The notes under the pieces were generated by a model that had not been told where the DNA came from, searched no databases, and was given only the letters and a program-made list of their open reading frames with translations. From NCBI RefSeq assembly GCF_014534645.1, contig NZ_JACVQF010000187.1, forward strand, positions 300,035-364,034: a stretch of 64,000 bases of DNA. The letters run 5' to 3'. Below are positions 18,071-27,300 of this stretch, one piece after another. The position numbers were made by a program, and so were the translations under genes. Source of the DNA: Streptomyces griseicoloratus (lineage in GTDB: Bacteria > Actinomycetota > Actinomycetes > Streptomycetales > Streptomycetaceae). Positions within the stretch are counted from its first letter, which is position 1. Each line of letters begins with the position of its first letter.

Positions 18071-19815
18071 CGCGGTGACCCGCCTTCCGTCGTCGCGGGC
18101 GGCAGCTGGGCGAGTTCGTCGTGGAGGTCGTCGAGGCCGAGCGGGCCGAGGGACAGTGCGGCCGTGTGCCAGGACTTCAGGTCCAGCCGTTCGCCGCGGC
18201 CGGCGTGGGCGGCCTCGGCCGCGGCCCGTCCGTCCAGCCAGGCCCGCTCCCCCAGCTTGTAGGAGATCGCCTGGCCGGGCAGGCCGAGGTAGCGGCCCAC
18301 CTCGCTGTCGACGAACTCGGCCGGCTGGCCGCTGTGGGCGGTCAGGAACTGCTTGGCGAGCCCGGGGGTCCAGGCCCGGCCGGCGCCGGCCGGGGCGTCG
18401 TCGGGGAGGTCGAGGCCGAGGTGTACGCCGATGTCGACGAGGACCCGCACGGCGCGCAGCATCTGCCAGTCGAGGAAGCCGAGGCGCTCGCCGGGGGTGC
18501 GCAGGTGGCCGAGCTCGTCCATCAGCCGTTCCGCGTACATGGCCCAGCCCTCGGTGCAGGCGTCGATGGCGGCGAGGGCGGCCTGGTACGTGGACAGCTG
18601 GTCGCTGAGGTACCTCCACTGGGCGAGTTGGAGGTGGTGGCCGGGTACGCCCTCGTGGTACCAGACGCTGCGCAGGCTCCACAGGGGGAACCGGGTGCGT
18701 CCCTGGGTGGGCAGCCATGTCCGGCCGGGGCGGGAGAAGTCCACGCTCGGCGGGGTGTAGTAGGCCGCCGAACCGCTGCCCGCCGGTGCGATCGCGGATT
18801 CCACCACCCGTACCGGCGGGGCCAGTTCGAAGTACGTGCCGTCGAGCGCGTCGAGTGCCTCGTCCATCCAGCCCTGCAGTCGCTGCCGGACGGCCTCCGT
18901 GCCGTCGGCCGCCTCGCCGTGCCGGTCGAGGTGGCGCATGGCCTCGCGCGGGGTGGCGCCGGGCAGCACGGACTGTGCCTCGGCGTGCATCTCGTCCCGG
19001 ATCCTGCGGTACTCCCCCCAGGCCCAGGCGTAGGTCTCGTGCAGGTCGAGGTCGGCGCCGGTCCAGAACCGGGCCCAGGTGCGGTAGCGGTCGGCGCCCA
19101 CGCCGTCGGGCTGGGCCTCGGCCCTGGGGAGGTATGCGGTGCGCAGCCAGTCCCGCATCCCGGCCGCCGCCGCGGTGGCGAGGGCCGCCGACCTGTCCAG
19201 TTCGGAGCGCAGCGGCGCCGGTACGTCGGCGTCGGCGCAGAAGCCGGCGTACCAGCCGCGGCCGTCGGCGTCGCGGATCCACGCGTCGAGCTGGTCGGCG
19301 ATGATGCGGACCTGCCGTGGTGCGGCGGTGAAGTGCTGCTTGTCGAGTCCCCGGGTGAGGGATTCCCGCAAGCCGTCCAGCGTCCGGGAGACGCGGCTCA
19401 TCCGCCGTGCGGCCGCTGCCCAGTCGTCCGGGGTTTTGGTGGGCATCAGCTGGAAGATGTCCTGGACGCGTTGTTGCAGGCCGTAGACGTTGACGATCTC
19501 CCGCAGGTACTCGTCGTCGGTGCTGACGGCCAGGTCGGCCCGCAGGCGCTCGCGCAGCAGCCGTCCGCACCTGCGCTCGGCGGGGGCGAGGGGGCCCGCG
19601 GCGGCCTGTTCGGCGCGGTCCAGGTCGGCGAGGGTGGCGCGGGACAGGTCGTCCATCCGGTCGCGGCCTTCCGGCGACAGGTCGGGCATCTCGTCCTGCC
19701 CCACCGGCAGACCCAGGTAGGTGGCGATGCCCGGGTCCACTCGGGCGAGCCCCGTGACGTAGGCGTCGGCTACGTCACGCACGGCGCGGGAGTCGGCAGA
19801 CAGGTCGTCGCCCAC
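18067..19815 (-). CDS. DUF885 metallopeptidase-like protein 1
   Basis: 582 aa. All helical, with the zinc motif YHEGVPGHHLQ near 385 and a downstream CTEGWAMYAERLM, as in DUF885 proteins (M32-like gluzincins). No signal peptide. GTG 19815 follows a GAGGTGGAG ribosome region. A second DUF885 gene lies in the main operon (43423-45054), with low overall similarity. Two such peptidases in one peptide cluster suggest a cluster-specific role: trimming a precursor, releasing an amino acid, or protecting the producer. Its own promoter probably lies at 19933-19961. Confidence 0.85.
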   Translation of the reverse strand: MGDDLSADSRAVRDVADAYVTGLARVDPGIATYLGLPVGQDEMPDLSPEGRDRMDDLSRATLADLDRAEQAAAGPLAPAERRCGRLLRERLRADLAVSTDDEYLREIVNVYGLQQRVQDIFQLMPTKTPDDWAAAARRMSRVSRTLDGLRESLTRGLDKQHFTAAPRQVRIIADQLDAWIRDADGRGWYAGFCADADVPAPLRSELDRSAALATAAAAGMRDWLRTAYLPRAEAQPDGVGADRYRTWARFWTGADLDLHETYAWAWGEYRRIRDEMHAEAQSVLPGATPREAMRHLDRHGEAADGTEAVRQRLQGWMDEALDALDGTYFELAPPVRVVESAIAPAGSGSAAYYTPPSVDFSRPGRTWLPTQGRTRFPLWSLRSVWYHEGVPGHHLQLAQWRYLSDQLSTYQAALAAIDACTEGWAMYAERLMDELGHLRTPGERLGFLDWQMLRAVRVLVDIGVHLGLDLPDDAPAGAGRAWTPGLAKQFLTAHSGQPAEFVDSEVGRYLGLPGQAISYKLGERAWLDGRAAAEAAHAGRGERLDLKSWHTAALSLGPLGLDDLHDELAQLPPATTEGGSPR

Positions 19816-19932
19816 GTGTCTCCACCTCACTGTGTGTCGGTCGGTCACTGGCTGTCGTCCGGGGGCACGGCGACACGCCGTGGGCCACGCAGCGGACCGG
19901 GGGACGCGGTGCACGGCACCGCCGGGGAACAG

Positions 19933-19975
19933 ATCATGGCCCGACCGGATGGGCCGGTCAATCGGCGTCGATTGA
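19933..19975 (-). promoter_or_regulatory. Putative promoter with overlapping palindromic operator
   Basis: Read on the minus strand: TTGACC (19961-19956), a 17-nt spacer, CATGAT (19938-19933), upstream of the DUF885 gene. A perfect 7-bp-arm palindrome (TCAATCG-gcgt-CGATTGA, 19958-19975) covers the -35. Wider arms GGCCGGTC/GACCGGCC (19952-19959, 19981-19988) flank it. The 251-nt gap holds no other feature. Confidence 0.5.
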
Positions 19976-20066
19976 ACGCCGACCGGCCGGGATCGGGGGC
20001 GAGTCGGCCGTGCCGGCTCGCCGTGCGGCACGCGGCGGCGACGGCCGGTTCGGGGCTGCGGCCCGG

Positions 20067-21089
20067 TCAGCGGGGCAGGAAGACGCCGGTGTCCTCGGCG
20101 CAGGCGAGGGCGTGGACGCGGGTGGCGAGGGCGACGTCGTGGACGCCCATGCCGAACGGGTTGATCACCGTCCGGTCGGTGGGGGTGACGGGGCGCGGGT
20201 AGGCGCCGGACAGGAGCGTGGCGAGGTCCGCGTCCACCTGGCGGGCGCCGGGGACGTGGGTGCCCGGCGCGGTGGCGCGGCCGGCGCGGGCCAGGCGGCC
20301 CAGGAGCCGGGTTTCGTCCTCGCTGACCAGGTGCCAGTCGTCGACGAACAGGTGCTCGACGCCCAGGAGGACGTCCTCGGCGGCGTCGTCCAGGGACACG
20401 TTGAGGAAGACGGAGCCCTCCGGCAGCCAGTCCAGCGGCACGTACGCGGTCGTGGTCGTGGTGGCGGCCACCGTGACCGGGGCCGAGCGGACCGCCGGCT
20501 CGGGGTCGGCGGCGGTCTCGACGTCGATGTGGGGCAGTGCGGTGCGCAGTTCGTCGGCGAAGGCCTCGCGCCGGGACGGCGACAGGTCGTAGGCGATCAC
20601 CGACTTCACCGCGCCGTGGGCGGCCAGCAGTTCCAGGTGCGTGCGTGCCTGGCGTCCGCAGCCCAGCAGGGCCACCCGGTCCACCGTGGGCAGCGGGCGG
20701 ACCGCGCGCAGCGCCGCCACGGAGACCGCCGCCGTGCGCAGGGCGCTGATCTGCGCGCCTTCCATGACGCAGACCGGTTCGGCGGTCTGGCTGTCGTACA
20801 GCAGGATCAGGCCGGCGGCCCGGGGCAGGCCGCGGTCGGTGTTCCCCAGGCTGGCGTTGATGATCTTGCAGCCGTAGGTGCCGTCGTGCCATGCGGGCAG
20901 GACGAGGCTGCGGGCGGCTGCTCCGTCCGGTGCGGTCCAGCGCAGGGCGGCCTCGGTCGCCACTCCGGAGCGGTTGGCGCGCACGGCGAGGAACGCCTCG
21001 GTGACGGTCTCGAGCGGGTCGATCCGCGCGCACAGCGACGCGACGGTGGCACCGTCGAGGTAGCGCATCGGCCGGGGCTGGGTGTGCAT
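20067..21089 (-). CDS. sbnB: SbnB-like dehydrogenase of 2,3-diaminopropionate synthesis
   Basis: 340 aa. Ornithine cyclodeaminase/mu-crystallin fold: conserved YGCKIINASL near 75, the Rossmann motif LLGCGRQARTHLE near 145, and a C-terminal VINPFGMGVHDVALA. In staphyloferrin B and several antibiotic pathways, SbnB oxidises the N-(carboxyaminoethyl)glutamate made by SbnA, giving 2,3-diaminopropionate (Dap), 2-oxoglutarate and NADH. A convincing SbnA partner is encoded at 41600-42601 in the other operon, which supports this over ornithine cyclodeaminase. ATG 21089 has GAGGA 8 nt upstream. Divergent from the thioesterase gene. Confidence 0.87.
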   Translation of the reverse strand: MHTQPRPMRYLDGATVASLCARIDPLETVTEAFLAVRANRSGVATEAALRWTAPDGAAARSLVLPAWHDGTYGCKIINASLGNTDRGLPRAAGLILLYDSQTAEPVCVMEGAQISALRTAAVSVAALRAVRPLPTVDRVALLGCGRQARTHLELLAAHGAVKSVIAYDLSPSRREAFADELRTALPHIDVETAADPEPAVRSAPVTVAATTTTTAYVPLDWLPEGSVFLNVSLDDAAEDVLLGVEHLFVDDWHLVSEDETRLLGRLARAGRATAPGTHVPGARQVDADLATLLSGAYPRPVTPTDRTVINPFGMGVHDVALATRVHALACAEDTGVFLPR

Positions 21090-21135
21090 GGGTCAGGTCC
21101 TCATCTCGTGGTGGAACAAGGGCGATTGCGTGTCC

Positions 21136-21165
21136 TTGAAGCGCTCGGACGGCCTCCTCTACGGT
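21136..21165 (+). promoter_or_regulatory. Promoter for a leaderless thioesterase transcript
   Basis: TTGAAG (21136-21141), 18-nt spacer, TACGGT (21160-21165). The ATG at 21172 lies 6 nt after the -10, at the expected start point, and has no ribosome site, so the mRNA is probably leaderless. Confidence 0.6.
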
Positions 21166-21171
21166 CCCCGC

Positions 21172-21957
21172 ATGACTTCACCGCAGCCCCGTCCCAAGAA
21201 GCCGCCGCGCTGGCTGTTGCGCCGCCCGGACCCGGACGCGCCGGCCCGTCTCTTCCTGTTCCCGTACTCGGGATGCGGCGCCTCGATGTTCCAGGGGTGG
21301 CCGCGCCGTATCGGTGCGATCGACGTCTGCCTGGTCCAGCCGCCCGCCCGGCAGAACCGGATCGGCGAACCGCACTACGGGACGTACGAGAACATGGCGC
21401 GGGAGCTCGTGGCGTACCTGCGGCCGCATCTGGACAGGCCGTTCGCGTTCTTCGGGCACTGCGGTGGCGCGCTTCCCGGGATCGAGGTGACCCGGCAGCT
21501 CGCGGCGGCCGGGCTGCCGTTGCCGCAGCGGGTGTTCGTCTCGGGGCAGGTGGCCCCGCACGACGGGCCCTACAGCCGGCTGTTCGAGCTGGACCGGGAC
21601 GGGCTGCGCGCCGAGCTGGGGCACATCATCACCAGGCTCGGCGGCGAGCCGACCGGGCCGCTGGTCGAGATGGGCCTGGAGGTTCTCGCCAACGACCTGG
21701 AGGCGAACCGGCGGTACGCCCCCGGCCGTGTCACCGTCGGCTGCGGCATCACGGCGATCGGCTGGTCCGAGGACACCGAGATCCCGGCGACGCTCATGGG
21801 CGGCTGGCAGGACGTGTCGGCCGACTGCCGGACCGTCGAGCTGCGGGGCGGCCATTTCGATTTCCTCTCCGCGCCGCAGGCGCTGCTCGCCGAGATCCGC
21901 CGGGACTTCGGCGGCGTGGCCGACGCCCCGGCGAAGCAGGAACAGACGGTCGGATGA
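21172..21957 (+). CDS. Type II thioesterase with Cys nucleophile
   Basis: 261 aa from ATG 21172. Alpha/beta-hydrolase of the TEII family: LFLFPYSGCGAS near 25, nucleophile elbow FGHCGGALP near 100, and a late GGHFDFL supplying the catalytic His near 233. The elbow has Cys where most TEIIs have Ser. Cys-type thioesterases are known and can be slower hydrolases, or can favour transfer. Such enzymes clear stalled chains from carrier domains. It is transcribed alone, convergent with the acylase gene. An upstream GTG at 21130, with AAGGG 9 nt before it, is an alternative start and would add 14 residues. Confidence 0.85.
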   Translation: MTSPQPRPKKPPRWLLRRPDPDAPARLFLFPYSGCGASMFQGWPRRIGAIDVCLVQPPARQNRIGEPHYGTYENMARELVAYLRPHLDRPFAFFGHCGGALPGIEVTRQLAAAGLPLPQRVFVSGQVAPHDGPYSRLFELDRDGLRAELGHIITRLGGEPTGPLVEMGLEVLANDLEANRRYAPGRVTVGCGITAIGWSEDTEIPATLMGGWQDVSADCRTVELRGGHFDFLSAPQALLAEIRRDFGGVADAPAKQEQTVG

Positions 21958-22000
21958 GCCGGGCGGCCCGCTCGTCGCGAGCCGTTCGCCGTCCGGCACG

Positions 22001-24310
22001 TCAGCGGCCCGCCGGCGGGCGCAGCACGTGGCCGCAGCCGGTCCGGCGCGGCCGCGTCCGCGGCGGGGCCAGGCTCGCCCAGCGGGCGTGCCGGTCCGCG
22101 TAGTGCGGGCTGAGCGGGTGCCCGGACTGGCCCGCGGGCAGCTCGGCGGTGACGAGGTCGTCCACCGTGGCCACGATCCGGCCGGCCGCGCCGAACCCGG
22201 GGACGGCGGTGCGGACGCTGTGCAGCATCCCGGCCTGCGAGCGCGGGCGGATGCCGAGCACGGGGTCCGCCCACGGCACGAGGGCGGCGAGCGGATGACT
22301 GAGCCCGACCCGGTTCAAGCGGCCCCATCGGCGCGGACGTTCGCGCACCGCCGCCGCCACGCACTCGGCGATGAAGCCGTCGACGTCGGTGGTCCCGGCG
22401 GGCAGCAGCGCGCAGTCCCGGGCGTCGAGGATGGCGCGCAGGGGCCGGTCGAGATCGCGGAACGGGAAGCGGAAGGCGGGTTCGTACTCGCGGCAGACGG
22501 CGACGTACGGGGCGAGGACGCGCCGGGCGAGGACGTTGCGCAGCCGCACGAGGACGCCGAAGGCGCGGGAGCCGGTCGAGGCGGTGCCGTCCCACTCCTG
22601 AAGGAGGGTCCGGACGGGGTCGCCCGGCCGGAGCGCGGCGACCGCGAGGTCACGGTAGTGCAGGTACAGGTCGGCGGCGATGTCGTGCTGCAGCGCGTGC
22701 ATGCCGGCCGCATCGTGCCGCTCGGCCGCGCCGAGGACGTCGCGGATGCGGCGGGCCCGGTGGCCGGGGTCGAGGTCGAGGCCGATGCGGAACTCGTCCT
22801 CGGGCAGGGCGGCGTCGTTGGCGGAGACGAGGATGCCGTCGGCGGGGTCGACGGCCCGGGGGCGTTCCGGTCCGGTGAGGTGGCCGTCGGCGGGTTCGGT
22901 GCGCGGGGTGCCGGCCGGGCGGCGGGGCAGCAGGCCCGTCGCCAGGTGTGCCATCCGCTTGCGGTCGGCGACGAGGACGTTGAGGGCGACGCCGTGGGCG
23001 TCGTCGAGGACCCGGACGGCCTCGTCGACGTCGTGGGCGTGGGCGAGGCGGTGGAAGCGCAGGTCGGCGGCGCGGGGGTCGTGGCCCGTCCAGCGGACGG
23101 CGATCTTCTCGCCGCACAGCGGGGTCTGCGAGACCGGCATGGTGCCGTCGGTGGTGATCTCCACGGTGACCGGCCGGCGGCCGCGGACGCGGATCTGTTC
23201 GGTCCTGGTGTGCAGGGTGTCCCGGCCGGCGGGGACGAGGTCGAGCACGTCCGCGGTGAGGTTGGTGACGCCCCACACGATCCGCCCGTTGGTGCCGGTG
23301 AGGGCGACCGGGAGGCCGGGGCTGGCGAGGCCGCGCAGCCGGGTGCCGGGCCAGGCGAGGTCGATCTCGTAGAGGACGTTGGGCACGCCGAACGCCAGGT
23401 GCAGGTCGCAGGCGAGCAGCGGCTCGTCCCCCGTGGCGATCCAGCAGTTGGAGCCGGGCACGGCGCCGTCGAGGGCGACGAGGTCGGGGGACTGCTCCTG
23501 GCCGCGGTGGTGTGCCAGCCCGGTGGGCAGGGAGGTGGTTCCGCCGGGCAGGAAGAAGTCGGCGACGGGTCCGGGCAGCGCGCGGCGCATGACCGACTCC
23601 GCTCGCTTGGCCTCCTCGTTCCACGACAGGGAGTGGGACAGCACGAGCGCGGTGAGCACGCTGTCCTCCACCTGCCACGGCTGGGGCCGGTAGGACAGGA
23701 ACCGGCACTCGAACGGGGTCTGCTGGGCGAAGGCGGCGTTGACGCCGTCGGCGAACGCGGTCAGCAGGTCCCGTTCGGGCCCGGCGAGCCGCTCGGTCGC
23801 GGCGCGGGCGGCGGCGGCCAGCCCGAGGCGGCGGTAGGCGGTGTCCAGCGGCACGGCGGTGCGTCCCCACACCTCCGCGACCCGGCCGCTTCCGGTGCGG
23901 CGCACGAGGTCGAGCTGGAAGCCGCGGTCCCGTGCCATCGTGTAGCCGAGCGCGCGGACCGCGTCGTGGTAGGTCTGCGCGGTGATCCGGGTGACGCCGT
24001 CGTCGCCGCACTCGGCCCGCACCGGTGCGGTCAGTGTGGGCACCTCGATGTCCTCGGGGCAGCGGGGCGCCGAGTCCTTGAGGGCGCGCAGCATCCGTCG
24101 CTCAACTGCGACCCGGCCGCAGTTGCGGTGCACATGGCCGGCGATGCCGGCCGCGCCCGCGGCGAGCACGGCCGCGGACACCCACGGCCAGGCGAGCGCG
24201 GCGGCCGCCGCGAGCACCACGGTGGCCGCGCCCGCGGCGCCGACCGTGCGGACCGTGGGCAGCTGCCACAGGCGGCGCAGGCGCGGGCGGTGCGCCGGGC
24301 AGGTCGTCAC
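22001..24310 (-). CDS. Membrane-anchored penicillin-acylase-family Ntn hydrolase
   Basis: 769 aa. Residues about 18-55 are two hydrophobic stretches rich in Ala/Val/Trp, a likely membrane anchor placing the rest outside the cell. Chain signatures follow: LGYTMARDRGFQLDLVRR near 110, and the autoprocessing site PGSNCWIA near 283, where Gly-Ser cleavage would expose the N-terminal Ser of the beta chain. The SNxW pattern is standard for the family. PvdQ of pyoverdine and related NRPS acylases remove a fatty acyl group from a lipidated precursor. The FAAL starter module in the same operon makes that the likely role here. GTG 24310 overlaps the NRPS stop (GTGA), so it is the last gene of the main operon. 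Confidence 0.92.
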   Translation of the reverse strand: MTTCPAHRPRLRRLWQLPTVRTVGAAGAATVVLAAAAALAWPWVSAAVLAAGAAGIAGHVHRNCGRVAVERRMLRALKDSAPRCPEDIEVPTLTAPVRAECGDDGVTRITAQTYHDAVRALGYTMARDRGFQLDLVRRTGSGRVAEVWGRTAVPLDTAYRRLGLAAAARAATERLAGPERDLLTAFADGVNAAFAQQTPFECRFLSYRPQPWQVEDSVLTALVLSHSLSWNEEAKRAESVMRRALPGPVADFFLPGGTTSLPTGLAHHRGQEQSPDLVALDGAVPGSNCWIATGDEPLLACDLHLAFGVPNVLYEIDLAWPGTRLRGLASPGLPVALTGTNGRIVWGVTNLTADVLDLVPAGRDTLHTRTEQIRVRGRRPVTVEITTDGTMPVSQTPLCGEKIAVRWTGHDPRAADLRFHRLAHAHDVDEAVRVLDDAHGVALNVLVADRKRMAHLATGLLPRRPAGTPRTEPADGHLTGPERPRAVDPADGILVSANDAALPEDEFRIGLDLDPGHRARRIRDVLGAAERHDAAGMHALQHDIAADLYLHYRDLAVAALRPGDPVRTLLQEWDGTASTGSRAFGVLVRLRNVLARRVLAPYVAVCREYEPAFRFPFRDLDRPLRAILDARDCALLPAGTTDVDGFIAECVAAAVRERPRRWGRLNRVGLSHPLAALVPWADPVLGIRPRSQAGMLHSVRTAVPGFGAAGRIVATVDDLVTAELPAGQSGHPLSPHYADRHARWASLAPPRTRPRRTGCGHVLRPPAGR

Positions 24311-27300
24311 GAGGTCTCCAGGAGGGCTTCGGCGGTGGTCCGTACGGCGGTCGTGATCGCGCCGAGCAGCTCGGCGGCCAGCTCCTTCGACGTGGTCGCG
24401 GGCCGGTAGCGCAGCTCGAACAGCAGCTCGCCGCCGGCCGGTGCGACACCGAGGACGAAGTCGGTTGCGGTGGCGACGACCTGGGCGCCGAGCACGTCGT
24501 GTCCGGACCGGTACGGCGCGAACACCAGGCCGTCGGCGGCGGTCACGGTGGCGGTCTCCTCCTGCGCGACGAGCATCGCCTCGAACACGGGGCCCGTGTG
24601 CGGGTGCCGGTCGCCGATCTCGGCGAGCACGTCCTCGAAGGGCAGTTCCTGGTGCTCGAAGGCGGCGACGCAGACCTCGCGGGCCTGCCTGCTGACGGCG
24701 ACCGGGTCGGTGTCGCCCAGGCGCATGCGCAGCACGACCGTGTTGGCGACGAGGCCCACCACTTCGTCCAGGCCCGGCTCGACGCGGTTGGCGAGCATGG
24801 TGGCGATGCGGATGTCGTCCTGGCCGCTCCAGGCCCGCAGGGCCGCCGCGTAGGCGGCGAGCACGAGCATGAAGTCGGTCAGGCCGTGCTTGCGTGCCGC
24901 GGCGCGGACCGTGCGCATCGCGTCGGCCGGGAGCGTCGTCCTGGTCGTCGACGACCGCAGACGCTGTGCGAAGGAGGCCGTGCCCAGTTCGGCGAAGCGG
25001 CTGCCGGGGGTGTCGGCGAGCGCGGGCCACGGCGGGGTGAGCTGCCGCAGCCAGTACGCGCGCTGCCGTGCCGCCTCGCCGGTGGTGAGCCAGGCGGCCC
25101 GGTCCTCGGCGAGCCGGCCGCTGCCGCGCGGGAGGGGCCGGGGCGCGGGGGTGCCGTCGGCGGCGATCTCGCGGTAGATCCGGGCGGCGTCCGACAGCAG
25201 CAGTTTCAGCGACCAGCCGTCGCACACGATGTGGTGGATGTTGAGGAAGATCACGTGCCGGTCGGCGGCGAGCCGGTACACGACGACGCGCATGAGCGGC
25301 GCCCGGTCGAGGGGCAGCGCCTCCCGCGCGGCGGCGGCCATGAGCTTCTCGCAACGGCGGGCGGGGTGTTCGTGGGCGGTGAGGTCCTCGACGTCGACGC
25401 GGACCGTGACGTGCGGTTCGACCACCTGGACGGGTTCGTCGCCGGTGGCCTCGAACCGGGTGCGCAGCGCCTCGTGCCGGGCCGTCAGCTCGGTGAAGGT
25501 GCGTTCCAGGAGGGTGATGTCGAGGGGGCCGTCGGCGCGCAGGGCGCCCGCCATGCCGAACAGGCCGATGCCGGGCAGCCGGCCGGCGATCTCCCACATC
25601 TGGCGTTGTGCGCGGGAGAGCGGGTGGCGGGCCGCCGCCGGGGCGACGGTCGGCGCCGGGGCCACGGTCGGGGCCGGGGCCACGGTCGGGGCCGGTGCGG
25701 CGGCCGGGGCCGGTGCGGCGCCGGTCAGCGCGTTCGCCAGGCCCTCGATCGTGGGCTGTGTCATGAAGGTGCGCATCGACAGGGTGCCGTGGCGGGCCCG
25801 GAGCCGGCTGACCACCTGCATGGCGGTGAGCGAGTCGCCGCCCGCGTCGAAGAACGGTGTCGCCGTGTCGAAGTCCGTGGTGCCCAGGACCTCGGCCCAG
25901 ACCTCGCGGATGCTCTCCTCCAGCGGCACGCGGGCCGGTCCCACGCCGGGCGCCGGGACTTCGGCGGGCGCCGGGACGGCCGGCCGTACGGGGGCCGCGG
26001 CGGCCGGGGCCGCTGCCGGGGCCGGGAGGGGGGTGGTACCGGCGGGCGCGTCGGACGCCAGCAGCCGGGCCAGGTCGGCCATGCCGGGCAGCGGGGTGTC
26101 CCGGAGGGACCGGCCGGCGTCCTCGACGATCGCGTCGAGCGCCCTGCGGTGCACCTCGGCCGCGAGGGCCATCGTGCCGTGCGGCAGTGCCGCGGCGTCG
26201 TACTCCATCAGCAGCCGCAGCTCGTGGGTGCGGACGTCGACGGTGTAGGCGGAGCTGTAGGCGTAGTGGGTGGACTCCAGCTCCTGCGCGTCCAGCAGTT
26301 CCAGGCCGCCGGCGCCGACCATCCGGCGGGTGTTGTGGTAGTCGGTGAAGTTGAAGCCGGAGTCGAACAGCGGCGTCGTACCGTGCCCGGCCTGGATGGC
26401 CGCGTTCGGGTACCAGCGGTGCCGCATCATCTCCTGTTCCTCCTGGTGGACGCGCACCGCCAGGTCCGCCCAAGACCGTTCGCCCAGCGCCATGCGCAGG
26501 GGCAGCTGGTTGAGGAAGAGCCCGAGGACGCGGTCGGCGTCACGGTCCTCGGGGCGGCAGGCGAAGACCATGCTGGTGGCCACGTCGTCGGAGCCGGTCA
26601 GCCAGGACACCACCCGCAGGTGCGCGGCGCACAGCAGCGCCTTGACCGGTACGCCCAGCCGGGCGGCGGCGGCCCGCAGGCCGTCCAGGCGTCCGGTGAG
26701 GTCCAGGTGGAACTGCCGCATCACGGGCGCGCCCGACCGCTCGGGTGCGATCAGACGGGCCGGGCCCGCGGTGCGCCCGGTCCAGAACGTGCGCTGCTCC
26801 TCGTCGGCGAGCGCCGCCTGCTCCAGTGCCACGTAGTCGCCGAAGGTGGTGCGCGGGACCGGCTGCGGCGCCGCCGTGCCCGCGTCGAGCAGTTCGCGGT
26901 AGCGGGCGTGCAGGTCCTCGAAGAAAAGGTTCACCGACCAGCCGTCGAGGATGGCGTGGTGGTGGGTGAAGATCAGCTGGTAGTCGGTCGCGGACGTGGT
27001 GAGCGCCACGAGCCGGAACGGGCCCGGCCGGGACAGGTCGAAGTCCTCGGCGATCTCGTCCGCCACGACCTGCCGGATGCGTTCCTGCTGGGCCTCGGTG
27101 TCCAGGCCGGTCAGGTCCTCGAACGTGACCGGCACGGTGACGCCGGTGTGCACCCGCTGCAGCGGGCCGAGTTCGCTGGCGAGGTCGAAGCTGGTGCGCA
27201 GCACGGGGTGGGCGTCGGTGACGGCCTGGGCGGCCGCGCGGAACGCGTCCGGGTCGAGCACGCCGCGCACCCGGTAGCTGAGCATGATGTGGTAGACGCG

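Noticed and set aside
25640-25693. Tandem repeats considered as a CRISPR or mobile remnant
   Set aside because: Head-to-tail 18-bp units without spacers, in frame, encoding a Pro/Ala linker of an NRPS.
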